Below, in pieces: positions 9,306 to 18,395 of a DNA stretch of 64,000 nucleotides. The position numbers and the translations under genes were made by a program. Origin of the DNA: Betaproteobacteria bacterium (GTDB taxonomy: Bacteria > Pseudomonadota > Gammaproteobacteria > Burkholderiales > Casimicrobiaceae); assembly GCA_013298695.1 (NCBI GenBank), contig JAAFIS010000002.1:1-64000 (forward strand), written 5' to 3'. The notes below the pieces were generated by a model. It made no database searches. It was not told the origin of the DNA and was given only the letters and a program-made list of their open reading frames with translations. Each line of letters starts with the position of its first letter. Position 1 is the first letter of the stretch.

Positions 9306-10095
9306 CGTCTCTCGCCACGGCGTCACGCGCAGACTTCAAAAGCCCGTGAATTTCGGCTAAAGTGGTGTCGGGATGGTTGTTGTAATCCATGATGCGATGC
9401 GTCTTGATTCGCGATTTGTCAACCGTGTTGAGCATCTCGCGCACCGCCTGCATCGCAGGTTGGCGATAGTGAATGCCGCCTGAAATTTCAGTGGTCGCTT
9501 GCATTAGCGCACAAAACATACTGAGCCGAGTTTGCCCGGGCGGACATTCCCGGTTGTCATTTTTGTTCCACACGCTTGCATCTGGAATCAACGCAATTGC
9601 GCGATCAATAATCGCGAGATCGTCCGCCGTCGGCCGAACCTGACGGCTCGCATCAATTACTACGTTTAAGCGTTCTCTGCCCGCATCCATGCTCGACACT
9701 GCGAACCAGCCGTAAGGCGTGCGCGCGACACTTCCGCCGCCTTGTTTGTTCGGAACAATTTCAAGGCGAGTAGGATCCTCAGGCTGCACGCCCTGCATCT
9801 TTCCCAGCCAACGATTCGCGATAGGCGCTGAGAGGGTTGCATTTACGACGCGCGGTGCACCGTCGCAACTACGCTTTGCATCGACGCCATCAAAATTAAT
9901 CGCAAGCGCATTTGCCGAACAGGACACTGCGCAAGTGCCCTCGTAATCAATCCCTTTACGCGAAAAATCGCAAATGATTTCCTGCTTTGGCGCGGCCGTT
10001 TGTACCAGCGGTTTTGGTTGTTGCGCAGTTGTAGCGCAACCGGCAACGACCCAAGCGCCACAGACAACAATGAGCAACCTCGAAAGTGATTTCAT
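9298..10095 (-). CDS. Putative lipoprotein, function unknown
   Basis: The 265-residue product begins with a lipoprotein signal (SRLLIVVCGAWVVAGC, lipidation at C20). Several cysteines follow (IICDF, GTCAVSC, RSCDG), which may form disulfides. No known domain is recognised. It is transcribed alone towards the upstream hydrolase gene, and its stop codon lies inside the last palindrome of the 9226-9305 array. Confidence 0.7.
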   Translation of the reverse strand: MKSLSRLLIVVCGAWVVAGCATTAQQPKPLVQTAAPKQEIICDFSRKGIDYEGTCAVSCSANALAINFDGVDAKRSCDGAPRVVNATLSAPIANRWLGKMQGVQPEDPTRLEIVPNKQGGGSVARTPYGWFAVSSMDAGRERLNVVIDASRQVRPTADDLAIIDRAIALIPDASVWNKNDNRECPPGQTRLSMFCALMQATTEISGGIHYRQPAMQAVREMLNTVDKSRIKTHRIMDYNNHPDTTLAEIHGLLKSARDAVARDVR

Positions 10096-10238
10096 ATAGC
10101 TTAGTCCATAAAAATTCAGCGACCAATGCTTTCCGTCGCGACACGAAAGCAGAATTTTGAAGTTAGCACGAGAACCTGTCGTGAATCAACGCGTAATGAG
10201 GCTCGTGATCGCAAATCGTTTCACCGATAATCTTCGCG

Positions 10239-11036
10239 ATGAGTGAAAACACAACAACGATTTGGAGCGAGCGCGACTTGCGTCGCGTCGAAGAAATTTC
10301 GCAAAACGCTTCGCGCCCCGAGCGCGGCGTCATGATCGATGGCTGGAGTGTTGGCTTGTCGCCAAGCAAAGCAAAAAGATCGCGCTGTGTGAATCCGTTT
10401 TATGCGAGTGCTCGTTCATTTGACGAAAATTTAGCGGCCGTTCGCGCGCAGTACGCGCAAGCGAAGTTGCCCTGCGTTTTTCGACTTACGCGGTGGATAA
10501 GCGACCCCACACTCGACGAACGGCTCGCAGCAATGGGCGCAGAAGCGTTTGACACCACGCATGTTCAGCTTTGTGATTTAAACGCCAATTTTGAACGGCG
10601 AGTAAGCGGTTTTACTGTTAATTTCGATATGTCAATTGAAAAGCGGTCGTCGCCTTCATCGATTGGCGACATAGTCCAAAAGTTGCGAGGCGATTCTGCT
10701 GAAGAGATTGCGGCATTGGTCGAACGCTGGCGCACGCTGCCGCTCACGATTCAGTCGTACACAGCGTATGACCAACACGGCGTGGCCGCATCACATGTGC
10801 TCACCATCGCTGAGGAGCATTGTGTGGGCGTATTTGACGTTGTCACGCGCGACACCCATCGCGGACGCGGGTTCGCAAGTGCGCTCATTGTTCGCGCGCT
10901 CACCGATGCCCGTGCAAACGGCGCAACGATTGCCTATCTGCAAGTGATGACAACGAATCCTGCCGTCAAAGTCTACGAGCGTCTTGGCTTTACGACCGCA
11001 TATGACTATTGGTATCGAACCGTGGGTGACGTGTAG
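10239..11036 (+). CDS. GNAT-family N-acetyltransferase
   Basis: The C-terminal half shows a GNAT acetyl-CoA site: VFDVVTRDTHRGRGFASAL (R/Q-x-x-G-x-G/A type), followed by YLQVMTTNPAVKVYERLGF, the usual last strand and helix. The N-terminal half is less typical, so it may hold a degenerate second GNAT fold. Length is 265 residues. The acetylated substrate is unknown. Start ATG 10239 overlaps no neighbour. It is transcribed towards the nitroreductase 81 bp downstream. Confidence 0.8.
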   Translation: MSENTTTIWSERDLRRVEEISQNASRPERGVMIDGWSVGLSPSKAKRSRCVNPFYASARSFDENLAAVRAQYAQAKLPCVFRLTRWISDPTLDERLAAMGAEAFDTTHVQLCDLNANFERRVSGFTVNFDMSIEKRSSPSSIGDIVQKLRGDSAEEIAALVERWRTLPLTIQSYTAYDQHGVAASHVLTIAEEHCVGVFDVVTRDTHRGRGFASALIVRALTDARANGATIAYLQVMTTNPAVKVYERLGFTTAYDYWYRTVGDV

Positions 11037-11117
11037 CGATGCCGGCCTGACGCAATACGTATATTGGAACCCTTTTCCTACCGCAGCTCTCCAAAATGGG
11101 AGCAGACCGAAACTCTG

Positions 11118-11786
11118 ATGACCGCGCCTCACACTCCGCTTGATTTCCATTATCGACCGATCGCGGAAGTGTCATCCCGCGCGCGCGAGTTTCGTGATTT
11201 GATGCAGCGTCGGCGCACGGTGCGGACGTTCTCCGACACACCCGTGCCGCGCGAGACCATTGAATCAGTGATCGCGACTGCTGCAAGCGCGCCATCCGGT
11301 GCCAATCAACAGCCGTGGCATTTTGTTGCGATCAGCAATCCTGAAACGAAGCGACAAATTCGCGAAGCCGCAGAAGCCGAGGAATACGAGTTTTACGTGA
11401 ACAAACGTGCGGGTGAGCAATGGCTTAAAGACCTCGCGCACTTAGGCACCGATCACCACAAACCGTTTTTAGAAATCGCGCCTTGGCTCATCGTAGTGTT
11501 TGGTGCGCGCTATGGCATCGACGCTAACGGCGAGCGGGTGAAGCATTACTACACACCTGAGAGCGTGGGCATTGCGATGGGGCTGTTGATCGCGGCGGTA
11601 CATAACGCCGGGCTCGCCTCGCTCACCCACACGCCCGCGCCGATGAAATTTTTGAGCGACATCCTTCGCCGCCCTGAAAATGAATCACCGTATCTGATTC
11701 TCGTCGTCGGCTATCCCAGCGATGATTGTGAAGTGCCCGCGATTGAGAGAAAGCCGCTCGCGCAGGTGAGCACTTTTTTCGAATAA
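11118..11786 (+). CDS. Nitroreductase-family flavoprotein, iodotyrosine deiodinase-like
   Basis: The FMN-binding pattern RRRTVRTFSDTPVP (residues 31-44) and SAPSGANQQPWHF (57-69) is that of the nitroreductase family. The lid region EEYEFYVNKRAGEQWLKDL then aligns with vertebrate iodotyrosine deiodinase, keeping the three substrate-binding residues: E89, Y93 and K115 correspond to E153, Y157 and K178 of the human enzyme, with one inserted residue. The enzyme may dehalogenate halotyrosines or reduce related phenols; the physiological substrate in bacteria is uncertain. ATG 11118 gives 222 residues; a TTG at 11064 would add 18 residues that match nothing. Confidence 0.85.
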   Translation: MTAPHTPLDFHYRPIAEVSSRAREFRDLMQRRRTVRTFSDTPVPRETIESVIATAASAPSGANQQPWHFVAISNPETKRQIREAAEAEEYEFYVNKRAGEQWLKDLAHLGTDHHKPFLEIAPWLIVVFGARYGIDANGERVKHYYTPESVGIAMGLLIAAVHNAGLASLTHTPAPMKFLSDILRRPENESPYLILVVGYPSDDCEVPAIERKPLAQVSTFFE

Positions 11787-11789
11787 GCG

Positions 11790-13106
11790 CTACTTTCCAG
11801 CGGATTCTGCCGCGCGGATTCGCTCACCAGTGACCGGATGGGTGTGCATGTAGCCGGTGCGGCCCTCGCGCGATTGTTTTCGCAGTTGTGTGATTTCTGT
11901 TTCACGCCCTGCGATCGTTTGATCCAGTCCCTCGATACAAGCAGCGCGACGCGCTTGCGTCGTCGCGTTTCGCTGTTTGCGAGCGTCTGAACGTGAACGA
12001 TCTTCTGTATCGGGGTCGATGTCAAACTCGTCTGCAGTGGATGCGTCAGCGCCGCCAGGCGTTGATTTCGCCTGCAGCGCAAAGCAAAGTTCCATCAGTT
12101 CAAGCCGCTGCATGGCGTCGGCAAAATCTTGCGGCGAGCGTCCCACTTTTCGCAGCAACTCAAACGCGTATTGATCGGCTTCGCGCTCAGATTCGCGGGT
12201 GTATTTAAGCGTTGAAAGGATCACCGGTGCTGCGGTCACCATCGCCGAGACGCCGCTGACATCGCCCGCGAGAGCGCCCACGATCAACGCACTTACCGAG
12301 CCTTCGAGCAGGTGCTTCAACGAATGCCTGTGGTGAACATGCCCGAGTTCATGCGCAAGCACGGCGCTAACCATTCGGGTGTCGTCTTTAAAAAGCTTCA
12401 CCAGCCCGTCGGTCACCACGATGGTGCCGCCTGGAATCGCGAGCGCATTGGGCTGCATCGCGCGAAATTTAAGCGTCACTTCGCCCTCTAAACCCGCTGC
12501 CTTGGCAAGCTTCTGGAATTCGTCAGCGATCTGGGATTGTTGGGCAGCGTTGAGTTTTGTTGGCGTAAACATACGCCCATCGAGGGTTTCGAACGTGGTT
12601 TCACCCAATGTCGCCTCTGCTGCGCGCGGCACTCGTTCTGCCACTGCGGCGGCAACGCGCGGAATCGCAAACTCGTAGGCCGCATAAAGCGCACCGAACA
12701 ACCCAATCAGCGCGATTACCACTGCCCACGATGCTCGCTCCATTCGCGACAGCCAATGCGTTCGCGGCGAGAGTTGAAAGCTTGCTTCAATCGAGCAATG
12801 ATCGTCGCTAATCGCGAGCGCGCCATCGGGAAATTGCAAGCGATACGGCGTGTTTGCGATCCGCTCACTCACGCGCACCAAATCACGAGGAACGTGCGCT
12901 ATCACTTTCTCAGCTCCAGCGACGTCGTTCGTAACTTCAACGACTGCAATCGTTCGGCTCGAAATTTGCAACCGTACTAGCTGCCGGCGCGCAGTTTTTC
13001 CATCAAACCAAGTTGCTGAAATGCCGGATGGTGTTGGCACCGCTGCGGCAGCGCTTTCGGCGCCGTTCGCGCCGTTTGTTTCGGCGCTTGAAGAAGTGGC
13101 GTTCAT
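11790..13106 (-). CDS. Membrane-anchored M48-family metallopeptidase
   Basis: The 438-residue protein has an N-terminal soluble part, one transmembrane helix at about residues 127-148, and an M48 domain with the zinc motif HELGH at 252-256 and a third-ligand segment ESEREADQYA. The peptidase part faces the periplasm if the helix is a type II anchor. Its ATG overlaps the stop of the upstream yjgN-like gene by 4 bp, so the two are translationally coupled. M48 peptidases next to YjgN proteins recur in proteobacteria, suggesting a joint function in membrane protein quality control (inference). Confidence 0.88.
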   Translation of the reverse strand: MNATSSSAETNGANGAESAAAAVPTPSGISATWFDGKTARRQLVRLQISSRTIAVVEVTNDVAGAEKVIAHVPRDLVRVSERIANTPYRLQFPDGALAISDDHCSIEASFQLSPRTHWLSRMERASWAVVIALIGLFGALYAAYEFAIPRVAAAVAERVPRAAEATLGETTFETLDGRMFTPTKLNAAQQSQIADEFQKLAKAAGLEGEVTLKFRAMQPNALAIPGGTIVVTDGLVKLFKDDTRMVSAVLAHELGHVHHRHSLKHLLEGSVSALIVGALAGDVSGVSAMVTAAPVILSTLKYTRESEREADQYAFELLRKVGRSPQDFADAMQRLELMELCFALQAKSTPGGADASTADEFDIDPDTEDRSRSDARKQRNATTQARRAACIEGLDQTIAGRETEITQLRKQSREGRTGYMHTHPVTGERIRAAESAGK

Positions 13107-14491
13107 AGCGCGATGTCCAGCGAGAAAAATTCAGTCGCGGCGTCGGCTGTCGCGCTGGTGTCGGGTACAGCGTCTGCGATGATGTCATCGAAGTCGCCGC
13201 TGACCGCGAGCGCCGTGGTTTCCACGCGCTGTTTTGCGGTGCGCACCGCCGCCCAAGGGATCGCCAAGCCTAGCGTTCCGATGACTGCGAGAGTGTTCAC
13301 GATGTAGAGCTTAGCCATCGCGCCGGTTGTGATTTTGCTAAACACGCGAATGTTGGTGGAAATCGTCGTGAGGTTAAAGGTTGCGTTAATCAAACGAGTT
13401 TGGGTGAATGCATACCAAGTCAGCCCGGCCATGGCAAACGGCAGCGTGCCTGCGACGATAAGAACTACCAGGAGCGCTCGGTTCATGCTCGCGAGTGCGC
13501 TGGCAAACAGCGCGGAGAGCGGCGCAACGAGAGCAATCGCTGCAATTGCAGCGCCGATGTAGAGCGCGATGGCAACCAAAACGCCGCGTCCGTAGATCGT
13601 ATAGAAAGTGCGAAGGCGCGTGGTGCAAGCAATGGGCGCGTGACCGTAGCGCGAATGATTCAACACCAGCAAACGCATTTTCCCGTGCAAATACGGATAG
13701 AACGCGATGAAGATCACGTAGGCAAGGCCGGAGAGTGCGTTGCGAGCCAATGAACCGCGTTCGTTGAAAACGGGTGGATAGAGTACGGTTGATATCGCCA
13801 CCATCCAAATCGGCCACAACGCGATGATCGCCTCGCGAAGTTTGCCCTCAAACGAGAAGCGCAGATTGCGGTAACTGGTATTCGCTAAATTGAATCGCAA
13901 CGAACTCACGACGAGCCAGGGCGCGGCAAGCGCGATCACCAACGCGATCCACGGCGCGTAGGCCGGATTGAGTTGCCCGCTGAACCAATAAATCGCGAAC
14001 GCAGCGCCCGCGATCAAACGCCCGCGCAGAATGGGCCACGGACTGGCATGAAACTCAAAGTTCGCACCCGCAACCCACGTATTTCGCAGAAAGAAGCGGC
14101 GCTTGCGAATCTTTGCCCATGGCGACCAAAGCCCGAGCGTCGCGATCACCAGAAACGTGTTCACGATCCAAACCCGGAAATAGTCGCCCGCGGTACCGGT
14201 GAACTGAAACGCTTCAATGCGTTCGTTGCCGCGCGCCGAAGGGGCGAGCACCATCAGGTTATTTTCGGGATTCGGCTCCGCGCCTTGCTCGGCTCGTTGA
14301 TCGCCGAGAAATGCGGCGTAAGACGCTGCACGCTTCTCAGAGAGTTGCTCGGCCGCCCCCTCGCCTACGCTGTCAGAGGCTGGCTTCGCCAGCGGCTCCG
14401 GAATTAACGACAGCGGCGTTGGCGCAGGCGCTGGTACTGGCACCAGAGGATCGCTGGGCGGTGCTAGATCTGGAGGTAACGAGGAAGTCAT
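13103..14491 (-). CDS. YjgN (DUF898) family membrane protein
   Basis: The 462-residue protein starts with a Pro-rich cytoplasmic stretch, then shows the repeated DUF898 signature YFRVWIVNTFLVIATLGLWSPWAKIRKRRF (given here by its key residues W-I-N-T...G-W-PWAKIR) near residue 105 and again near the C-terminus (KLYIVNTLAVIGTLGLAIPWA). At least eight hydrophobic helices are present. The function of DUF898 is unknown. It is the first gene of the pair with the M48 peptidase; a dispersed repeat lies in its upstream region. Confidence 0.9.
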   Translation of the reverse strand: MTSSLPPDLAPPSDPLVPVPAPAPTPLSLIPEPLAKPASDSVGEGAAEQLSEKRAASYAAFLGDQRAEQGAEPNPENNLMVLAPSARGNERIEAFQFTGTAGDYFRVWIVNTFLVIATLGLWSPWAKIRKRRFFLRNTWVAGANFEFHASPWPILRGRLIAGAAFAIYWFSGQLNPAYAPWIALVIALAAPWLVVSSLRFNLANTSYRNLRFSFEGKLREAIIALWPIWMVAISTVLYPPVFNERGSLARNALSGLAYVIFIAFYPYLHGKMRLLVLNHSRYGHAPIACTTRLRTFYTIYGRGVLVAIALYIGAAIAAIALVAPLSALFASALASMNRALLVVLIVAGTLPFAMAGLTWYAFTQTRLINATFNLTTISTNIRVFSKITTGAMAKLYIVNTLAVIGTLGLAIPWAAVRTAKQRVETTALAVSGDFDDIIADAVPDTSATADAATEFFSLDIAL

Positions 14492-14558
14492 TGTTTAAAG
14501 AGGTTACGCGCCCTTAATTCTGACACAGAACAGATAAGCAAATTTGCTGCATCGCCGT

Positions 14559-14631
14559 CTTTATTAGGGCACAAGGACGATATTATTTACTTTCGCCTAA
14601 TACCCAATTTCAACCTTTCGCCCTGTTAAAT
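14559..14631. repeat. Dispersed intergenic element, copy A
   Basis: The left end CTTTATTAGGGC at 14559-14570 is an imperfect inverted match to GCCCTGTTAAAT at 14620-14631, with 49 nt between. CGCCG precedes the left end as in copies B and C. It lies between the divergent yjgN-like gene and the gene at 14783. Confidence 0.55.
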
Positions 14632-14782
14632 AGGAATAATACGCAGTAAGCTGCAAAGTCTCCGTTGGCTGAAAGCACTTTACGTATTTTTTTCAAACTC
14701 ACTGAACCGAGGCCAAATCGGATGCGACTCAATGGTCAAGCGCCGCAACTGCGGTGTGTTGAATCTAAACCAGGAGTCAGTC

Positions 14783-15856
14783 ATGAACAAACTTTTCGCT
14801 ACCCGCCGCGCTGCAGCCGCACTCCTCGCAGGCTGCATCGCAGGCGCATCCCTCGTCAGCACTGCAGGCGCTGAAACACCGCCGCCAGCAACGGGCTACA
14901 CGCCATTCATTCCCATCGTGTTCCCGATCTTCGTAATTCCTAAGCCAGTCACAGCGTCTTGCACGATCAACAACACCAGCGCACCGCTTTGGTATGCCCA
15001 GCGCGACATTCGAGCGACCTCGTATCAAGGCTGGTCAGTTGACAACATCACCATTCGCTACGGTGCCAACACCACGGGCAACTACACATTCCGCATCGTG
15101 GTTCGCGAAACCAGCCGCACCGGCGACATCATCACCAAGTCGGAAATGAAAACTGTCGCGCTGACTGCAGGCGTGCAGAAAACCGTAACAACATACTTTG
15201 CAAATTCGTATGTAGGCAGCGCTTTCAATTTGTCTTTCTCTCACGAAGACATCAGCGGACCGAACTCGCTTTTCATGGCGGAGGCGCAAGGCGCGTGTAG
15301 CGACTCGAATACGAGCGAGACAAACGGTTTGACCGATTTGACCAATCCCCCGATCGGCTTCACAGTGCGCGGTGATTCAACGCACAAAACGAGCGAAGTG
15401 ATCGAGTATCGCGTGCTCGCAACCGGTAAATACTTCATCACGGGTCGCGACGACGAAAAGGCGCTCTTGGATTCAATGCCTGCTTCGTTCACCCGCACCG
15501 GCAAGAAATTCCGTGTCCCGGTAAAGAATTCGTTCGGCAACGTGTCTGATGTGTACCGCTTCTTTGCACCGCTCGCAATCACCCATGCCTACGTTGACAA
15601 AGCAACCCGTGAATACATTCTTTCAGTACCTAACACCGGGCTCAACGACGAAGGCGCAGATTTCGGCACGGTGCTTCCAGATGCATCGGGAACCTGCCCC
15701 GACTGGGCATCGACCAAGATCTACCGTAGCTTCAAAAACTCGGCGAACATCAACGAACGCAACCATCGCTACACCACGAACTTGATCGACTACAACGCGA
15801 TGACCGCGCTCGGATACACCCCAGAAGGCGCTGTGTTCTGTGCTTTCTCGCTGTAG
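14783..15856 (+). CDS. Exported protein with DUF5648-like C-terminal repeats
   Basis: ATG 14783 follows CCAGGAGTCAGTC and opens a signal peptide (about residues 1-30). An LAGC at residues 15-18 could instead act as lipobox. The 357-residue protein has a beta-rich N-terminal half with paired cysteines. The second half repeats motifs such as KYFITGRDDEKALLD, VYRFF...THAYV and NHRYTTNLIDYNAM, resembling DUF5648 modules found at C-termini of secreted bacterial proteins. Its role is unknown. A clear intrinsic terminator ends the unit. Confidence 0.72.
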   Translation: MNKLFATRRAAAALLAGCIAGASLVSTAGAETPPPATGYTPFIPIVFPIFVIPKPVTASCTINNTSAPLWYAQRDIRATSYQGWSVDNITIRYGANTTGNYTFRIVVRETSRTGDIITKSEMKTVALTAGVQKTVTTYFANSYVGSAFNLSFSHEDISGPNSLFMAEAQGACSDSNTSETNGLTDLTNPPIGFTVRGDSTHKTSEVIEYRVLATGKYFITGRDDEKALLDSMPASFTRTGKKFRVPVKNSFGNVSDVYRFFAPLAITHAYVDKATREYILSVPNTGLNDEGADFGTVLPDASGTCPDWASTKIYRSFKNSANINERNHRYTTNLIDYNAMTALGYTPEGAVFCAFSL

Positions 15857-15878
15857 GTAAACCGCAGTCCAAACAAAG

Positions 15879-15898
15879 ACCCGCTTCGGCGGGTTTTT
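15879..15898 (+). terminator. Rho-independent terminator
   Basis: ACCCGC-ttcg-GCGGGT forms a perfect six-bp stem with a UUCG tetraloop and runs into TTTTT. It lies 23 bp after the stop of the gene at 14783. Confidence 0.9.
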
Positions 15899-15931
15899 CG
15901 TTTTACGAACAATAAACGGCTGCCGGATTGG

Positions 15932-16051
15932 ATGTGCGTTCGCACATTGACTTCATTAGCGCTAACCCCTAAAAACCGCAGCAGCGGTGACGACTGCGAG
16001 AGCCTCGCCAAGCTGTGCCGCATAGTGTTCGCACACAGGGTTGGGTGTGCG
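15932..16051 (+). promoter_or_regulatory. Leader with two hairpins sharing the same arm sequence
   Basis: Hairpin 1 is ATGTGCG-TT-CGCACAT (15932-15947). Hairpin 2 is CGCACAC (16030-16036) with GTGTGCG (16045-16051). The arms of the two are interchangeable, so alternative pairing is possible in the leader of the gene at 16093. It could equally be two binding sites of one dimeric regulator. Confidence 0.3.
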
Positions 16052-16092
16052 CCCATCAAAAGTGAAGCAAGTTTTTCTTATAAGGGGATGTC

Positions 16093-17046
16093 ATGCAGTG
16101 GTCGTTTCTGCGCGCTAAAAAAATGAGCGCAAATCAAGTTAGTGACAGTGAGTCCAACGCAAAGCGCGGTCGCGCCAACGGCTGGATTGCAGCAAGCGTG
16201 ATCGTTGCAAGCGCGGCGGCGCTAGTGTGCGCAGCGAACTACTCGCTCTGGATTAACGGGCGAACCGGCGGCGGACAACTCGGCAACTACAACGACTTCA
16301 CCTATTGGGGACCGTCTTCCACCGCCGCGGGTGTCAACAAGAAATCGGTGAACTGGGACGGCTACAACTCCATTTCGAATCAAAATTATTTGGTGCGCAA
16401 CGCGCTAGATTGCTACTGCACGGGAACCAACTGGTGCTACGTCGCCGCACACAGCGCAGGCAATTTGCAAATCGGTTATTCCCTCGCAATGTTTGGCGGA
16501 TCATCGCGCACGATCACCAACGCAGCGCCGAATGGGGCTGGCGTTTGCAGTGCATCGGGCGCGGGCACGCAAACCGGATGGAACATCAAATTCGTAAACG
16601 TTGCGGGCGGTGCCGCAGGTGGCTCCGAGTTGTCGGATGCAGGCGACTGGGCGATTTCAGAGCCGCTCGTCTCCGATTTAAAAACGTCAACCGCGCGCGC
16701 CATGTACGACCATAACCAAACGCGCGGCAAGGCGTTTTATATGTTTGCAGGCGCAAAAGGAACGCTCTATTCATTCATCTTGCCGGGTCAAGACGATGAA
16801 GCCATTGCCTATCACTCGTCGGGCGGCGTGTCGGGCTCAAGCGGCGCGGGCTACTGCAATCCGAGCGATTGGCTTTGTAATGATTTGACAACCGGCACCG
16901 GTGCAGTTCAAGGCGGTCGCGCCAAGTGGACCAACCACAATGTGAAGTTCCGCGACAACAGCGAGTCGTACAACCATTACGCAAGCGGCAACTGGGGTGG
17001 AATCATCTCGCGTGCCGTCGCCGACATGGTGACCAACGCGCAGTAG
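16093..17046 (+). CDS. Exported protein of unknown function with a serine-hydrolase-like elbow
   Basis: AAGGGG precedes ATG 16093; an ATG ten codons downstream is an alternative start. A hydrophobic segment at about residues 31-48 is a signal peptide or anchor. The 317-residue protein is rich in Gly, Ser, Asn and Trp, with cysteines in DCYCTGTNWC. AAHSAGN with S121 resembles the nucleophile elbow of alpha/beta hydrolases (AHSAG in place of GxSxG). Acidic QDDE and later histidines (NHNVKF, YNHY) could complete a triad. I do not recognise the family. The next gene starts 25 bp downstream and is probably a partner. Confidence 0.65.
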   Translation: MQWSFLRAKKMSANQVSDSESNAKRGRANGWIAASVIVASAAALVCAANYSLWINGRTGGGQLGNYNDFTYWGPSSTAAGVNKKSVNWDGYNSISNQNYLVRNALDCYCTGTNWCYVAAHSAGNLQIGYSLAMFGGSSRTITNAAPNGAGVCSASGAGTQTGWNIKFVNVAGGAAGGSELSDAGDWAISEPLVSDLKTSTARAMYDHNQTRGKAFYMFAGAKGTLYSFILPGQDDEAIAYHSSGGVSGSSGAGYCNPSDWLCNDLTTGTGAVQGGRAKWTNHNVKFRDNSESYNHYASGNWGGIISRAVADMVTNAQ

Positions 17047-17070
17047 TCGTTCCGGCGCTCGCGACATACG

Positions 17071-18351
17071 ATGAAACGTACGGGTTGGATCGTCGCCGCG
17101 CTCGCTGCGATGTTCGTGGTGATCGGCCAAGCGGGCGGCTGGCGCGCGTTCGCTGAGCGGGTATCAAACTGGATTTCTGGTAACCCGGCGCAACTTGCAA
17201 ACGCAACAACGGCAAACCCAAACGCGCGCGATGTTGGCGCGGGGTTTGCCGTGCAACCGCGCGCTGCCGGCGCTGCGTTTCCTGGGACCGCGCTTGCGAT
17301 GAACAGCAACGCCGCAACGTTGATTAACAACGATCCTGCTTCCCAACTGCGCGCTGCTCAGGAACGCTTTGATCGCGCCAATGAATTGCTAGAGAACTAT
17401 CGCAAACAAACGCTCTATCCGTTTGATTCACGACCTGCGCGCGAGCATCCCGACCAGATGTACCCGAATCAGCCGGTGATCGAAGACCGCAAGCTGAAAA
17501 AGCCGGGCGAAAAGGCATCGCAAAACATTCGCTTAAAAACTTCGCAAGAACGGGTGCATGTCGCGGGCGGAGAAACGGTGTTGTTCTCAGTGGCGGCGTT
17601 TGATGAAAACAACGCGGCGCTCCCAATTTCATTTACTCGCGCTATCGCCTACGATCCGCCGCGTGACGGCAAACCTTCAAGACGAAATCCAATCGTTTTC
17701 CCCATCAATGATCGGGGCGAAGCGGGCGATTTAAGCAGCAGCGATTTAGTGTATTCCGCGCGTCTTTCCCCAAATTTGCAGGGCTTTGCAAGCTATAGCG
17801 GCTTGATCCGAATTGAGCTTGATTTGTCGGTCAATGGTCAGGCCGGTTTCTTGTACTTCGATGTTTTTTACTCTCCCGATGCACCCGCAATTTGGACTTC
17901 GCGCGCTCGGGAAGTTGTCGAACGCGGATCTCTGAACTTTTATCTTCCCATCGATGTTCGTGTCGCTGGCCGCTACGTGATTACGGGACGAATCGACGAC
18001 GCGAAAGGGCAACCCTTTGCACTCGTCACGTTTAACGACGAACTCGCGAAGGGCGCGCGTGAGGTCAAGCTCAACTTGTTCGGCAAACTACTGGTGGATG
18101 AAAAGCCTGTGTTTCCCCTCGCGCTCCGCGACGTCGACGGCTTCCTGCTGATTCCCGATGCTGATCCGGATCGTTCGCTGTTGCAGCGGTTACAGGGCCG
18201 ACAGCTGGTGACTCAAACCTATCCGCTGACGGTGTTTTCCGAAGCGGAATGGGACAGCGAAGAACGCAGACGCTATCTCGACGAATACGGAAAAGATGTT
18301 GAAAGCGCACGCGCGCATCTGGAACACATTCGTCGATCAATGAAACCGTAG
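17071..18351 (+). CDS. Exported protein of unknown function, partner of the preceding gene
   Basis: The 426-residue protein has an N-terminal signal or anchor helix (RTGWIVAALAAMFVVIGQ), a disordered Asn/Ala-rich stretch, and a predicted beta-rich body. The segment GRYVITGRIDDAKGQPFA followed by LNLFGKLL...LRDVDGFLL resembles the middle of choice-of-anchor X type proteins; this match is from memory and moderate. The C-terminus is a charged helix. It follows the gene at 16093 by 25 bp, so the two are likely co-transcribed and exported together. The gene ends convergent with the sugar dehydrogenase. Confidence 0.65.
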   Translation: MKRTGWIVAALAAMFVVIGQAGGWRAFAERVSNWISGNPAQLANATTANPNARDVGAGFAVQPRAAGAAFPGTALAMNSNAATLINNDPASQLRAAQERFDRANELLENYRKQTLYPFDSRPAREHPDQMYPNQPVIEDRKLKKPGEKASQNIRLKTSQERVHVAGGETVLFSVAAFDENNAALPISFTRAIAYDPPRDGKPSRRNPIVFPINDRGEAGDLSSSDLVYSARLSPNLQGFASYSGLIRIELDLSVNGQAGFLYFDVFYSPDAPAIWTSRAREVVERGSLNFYLPIDVRVAGRYVITGRIDDAKGQPFALVTFNDELAKGAREVKLNLFGKLLVDEKPVFPLALRDVDGFLLIPDADPDRSLLQRLQGRQLVTQTYPLTVFSEAEWDSEERRRYLDEYGKDVESARAHLEHIRRSMKP

Positions 18352-18395
18352 CGTGCGCCGCTTGCGAAGCTGCTCGCGCTCAATCCGAACTCAAG

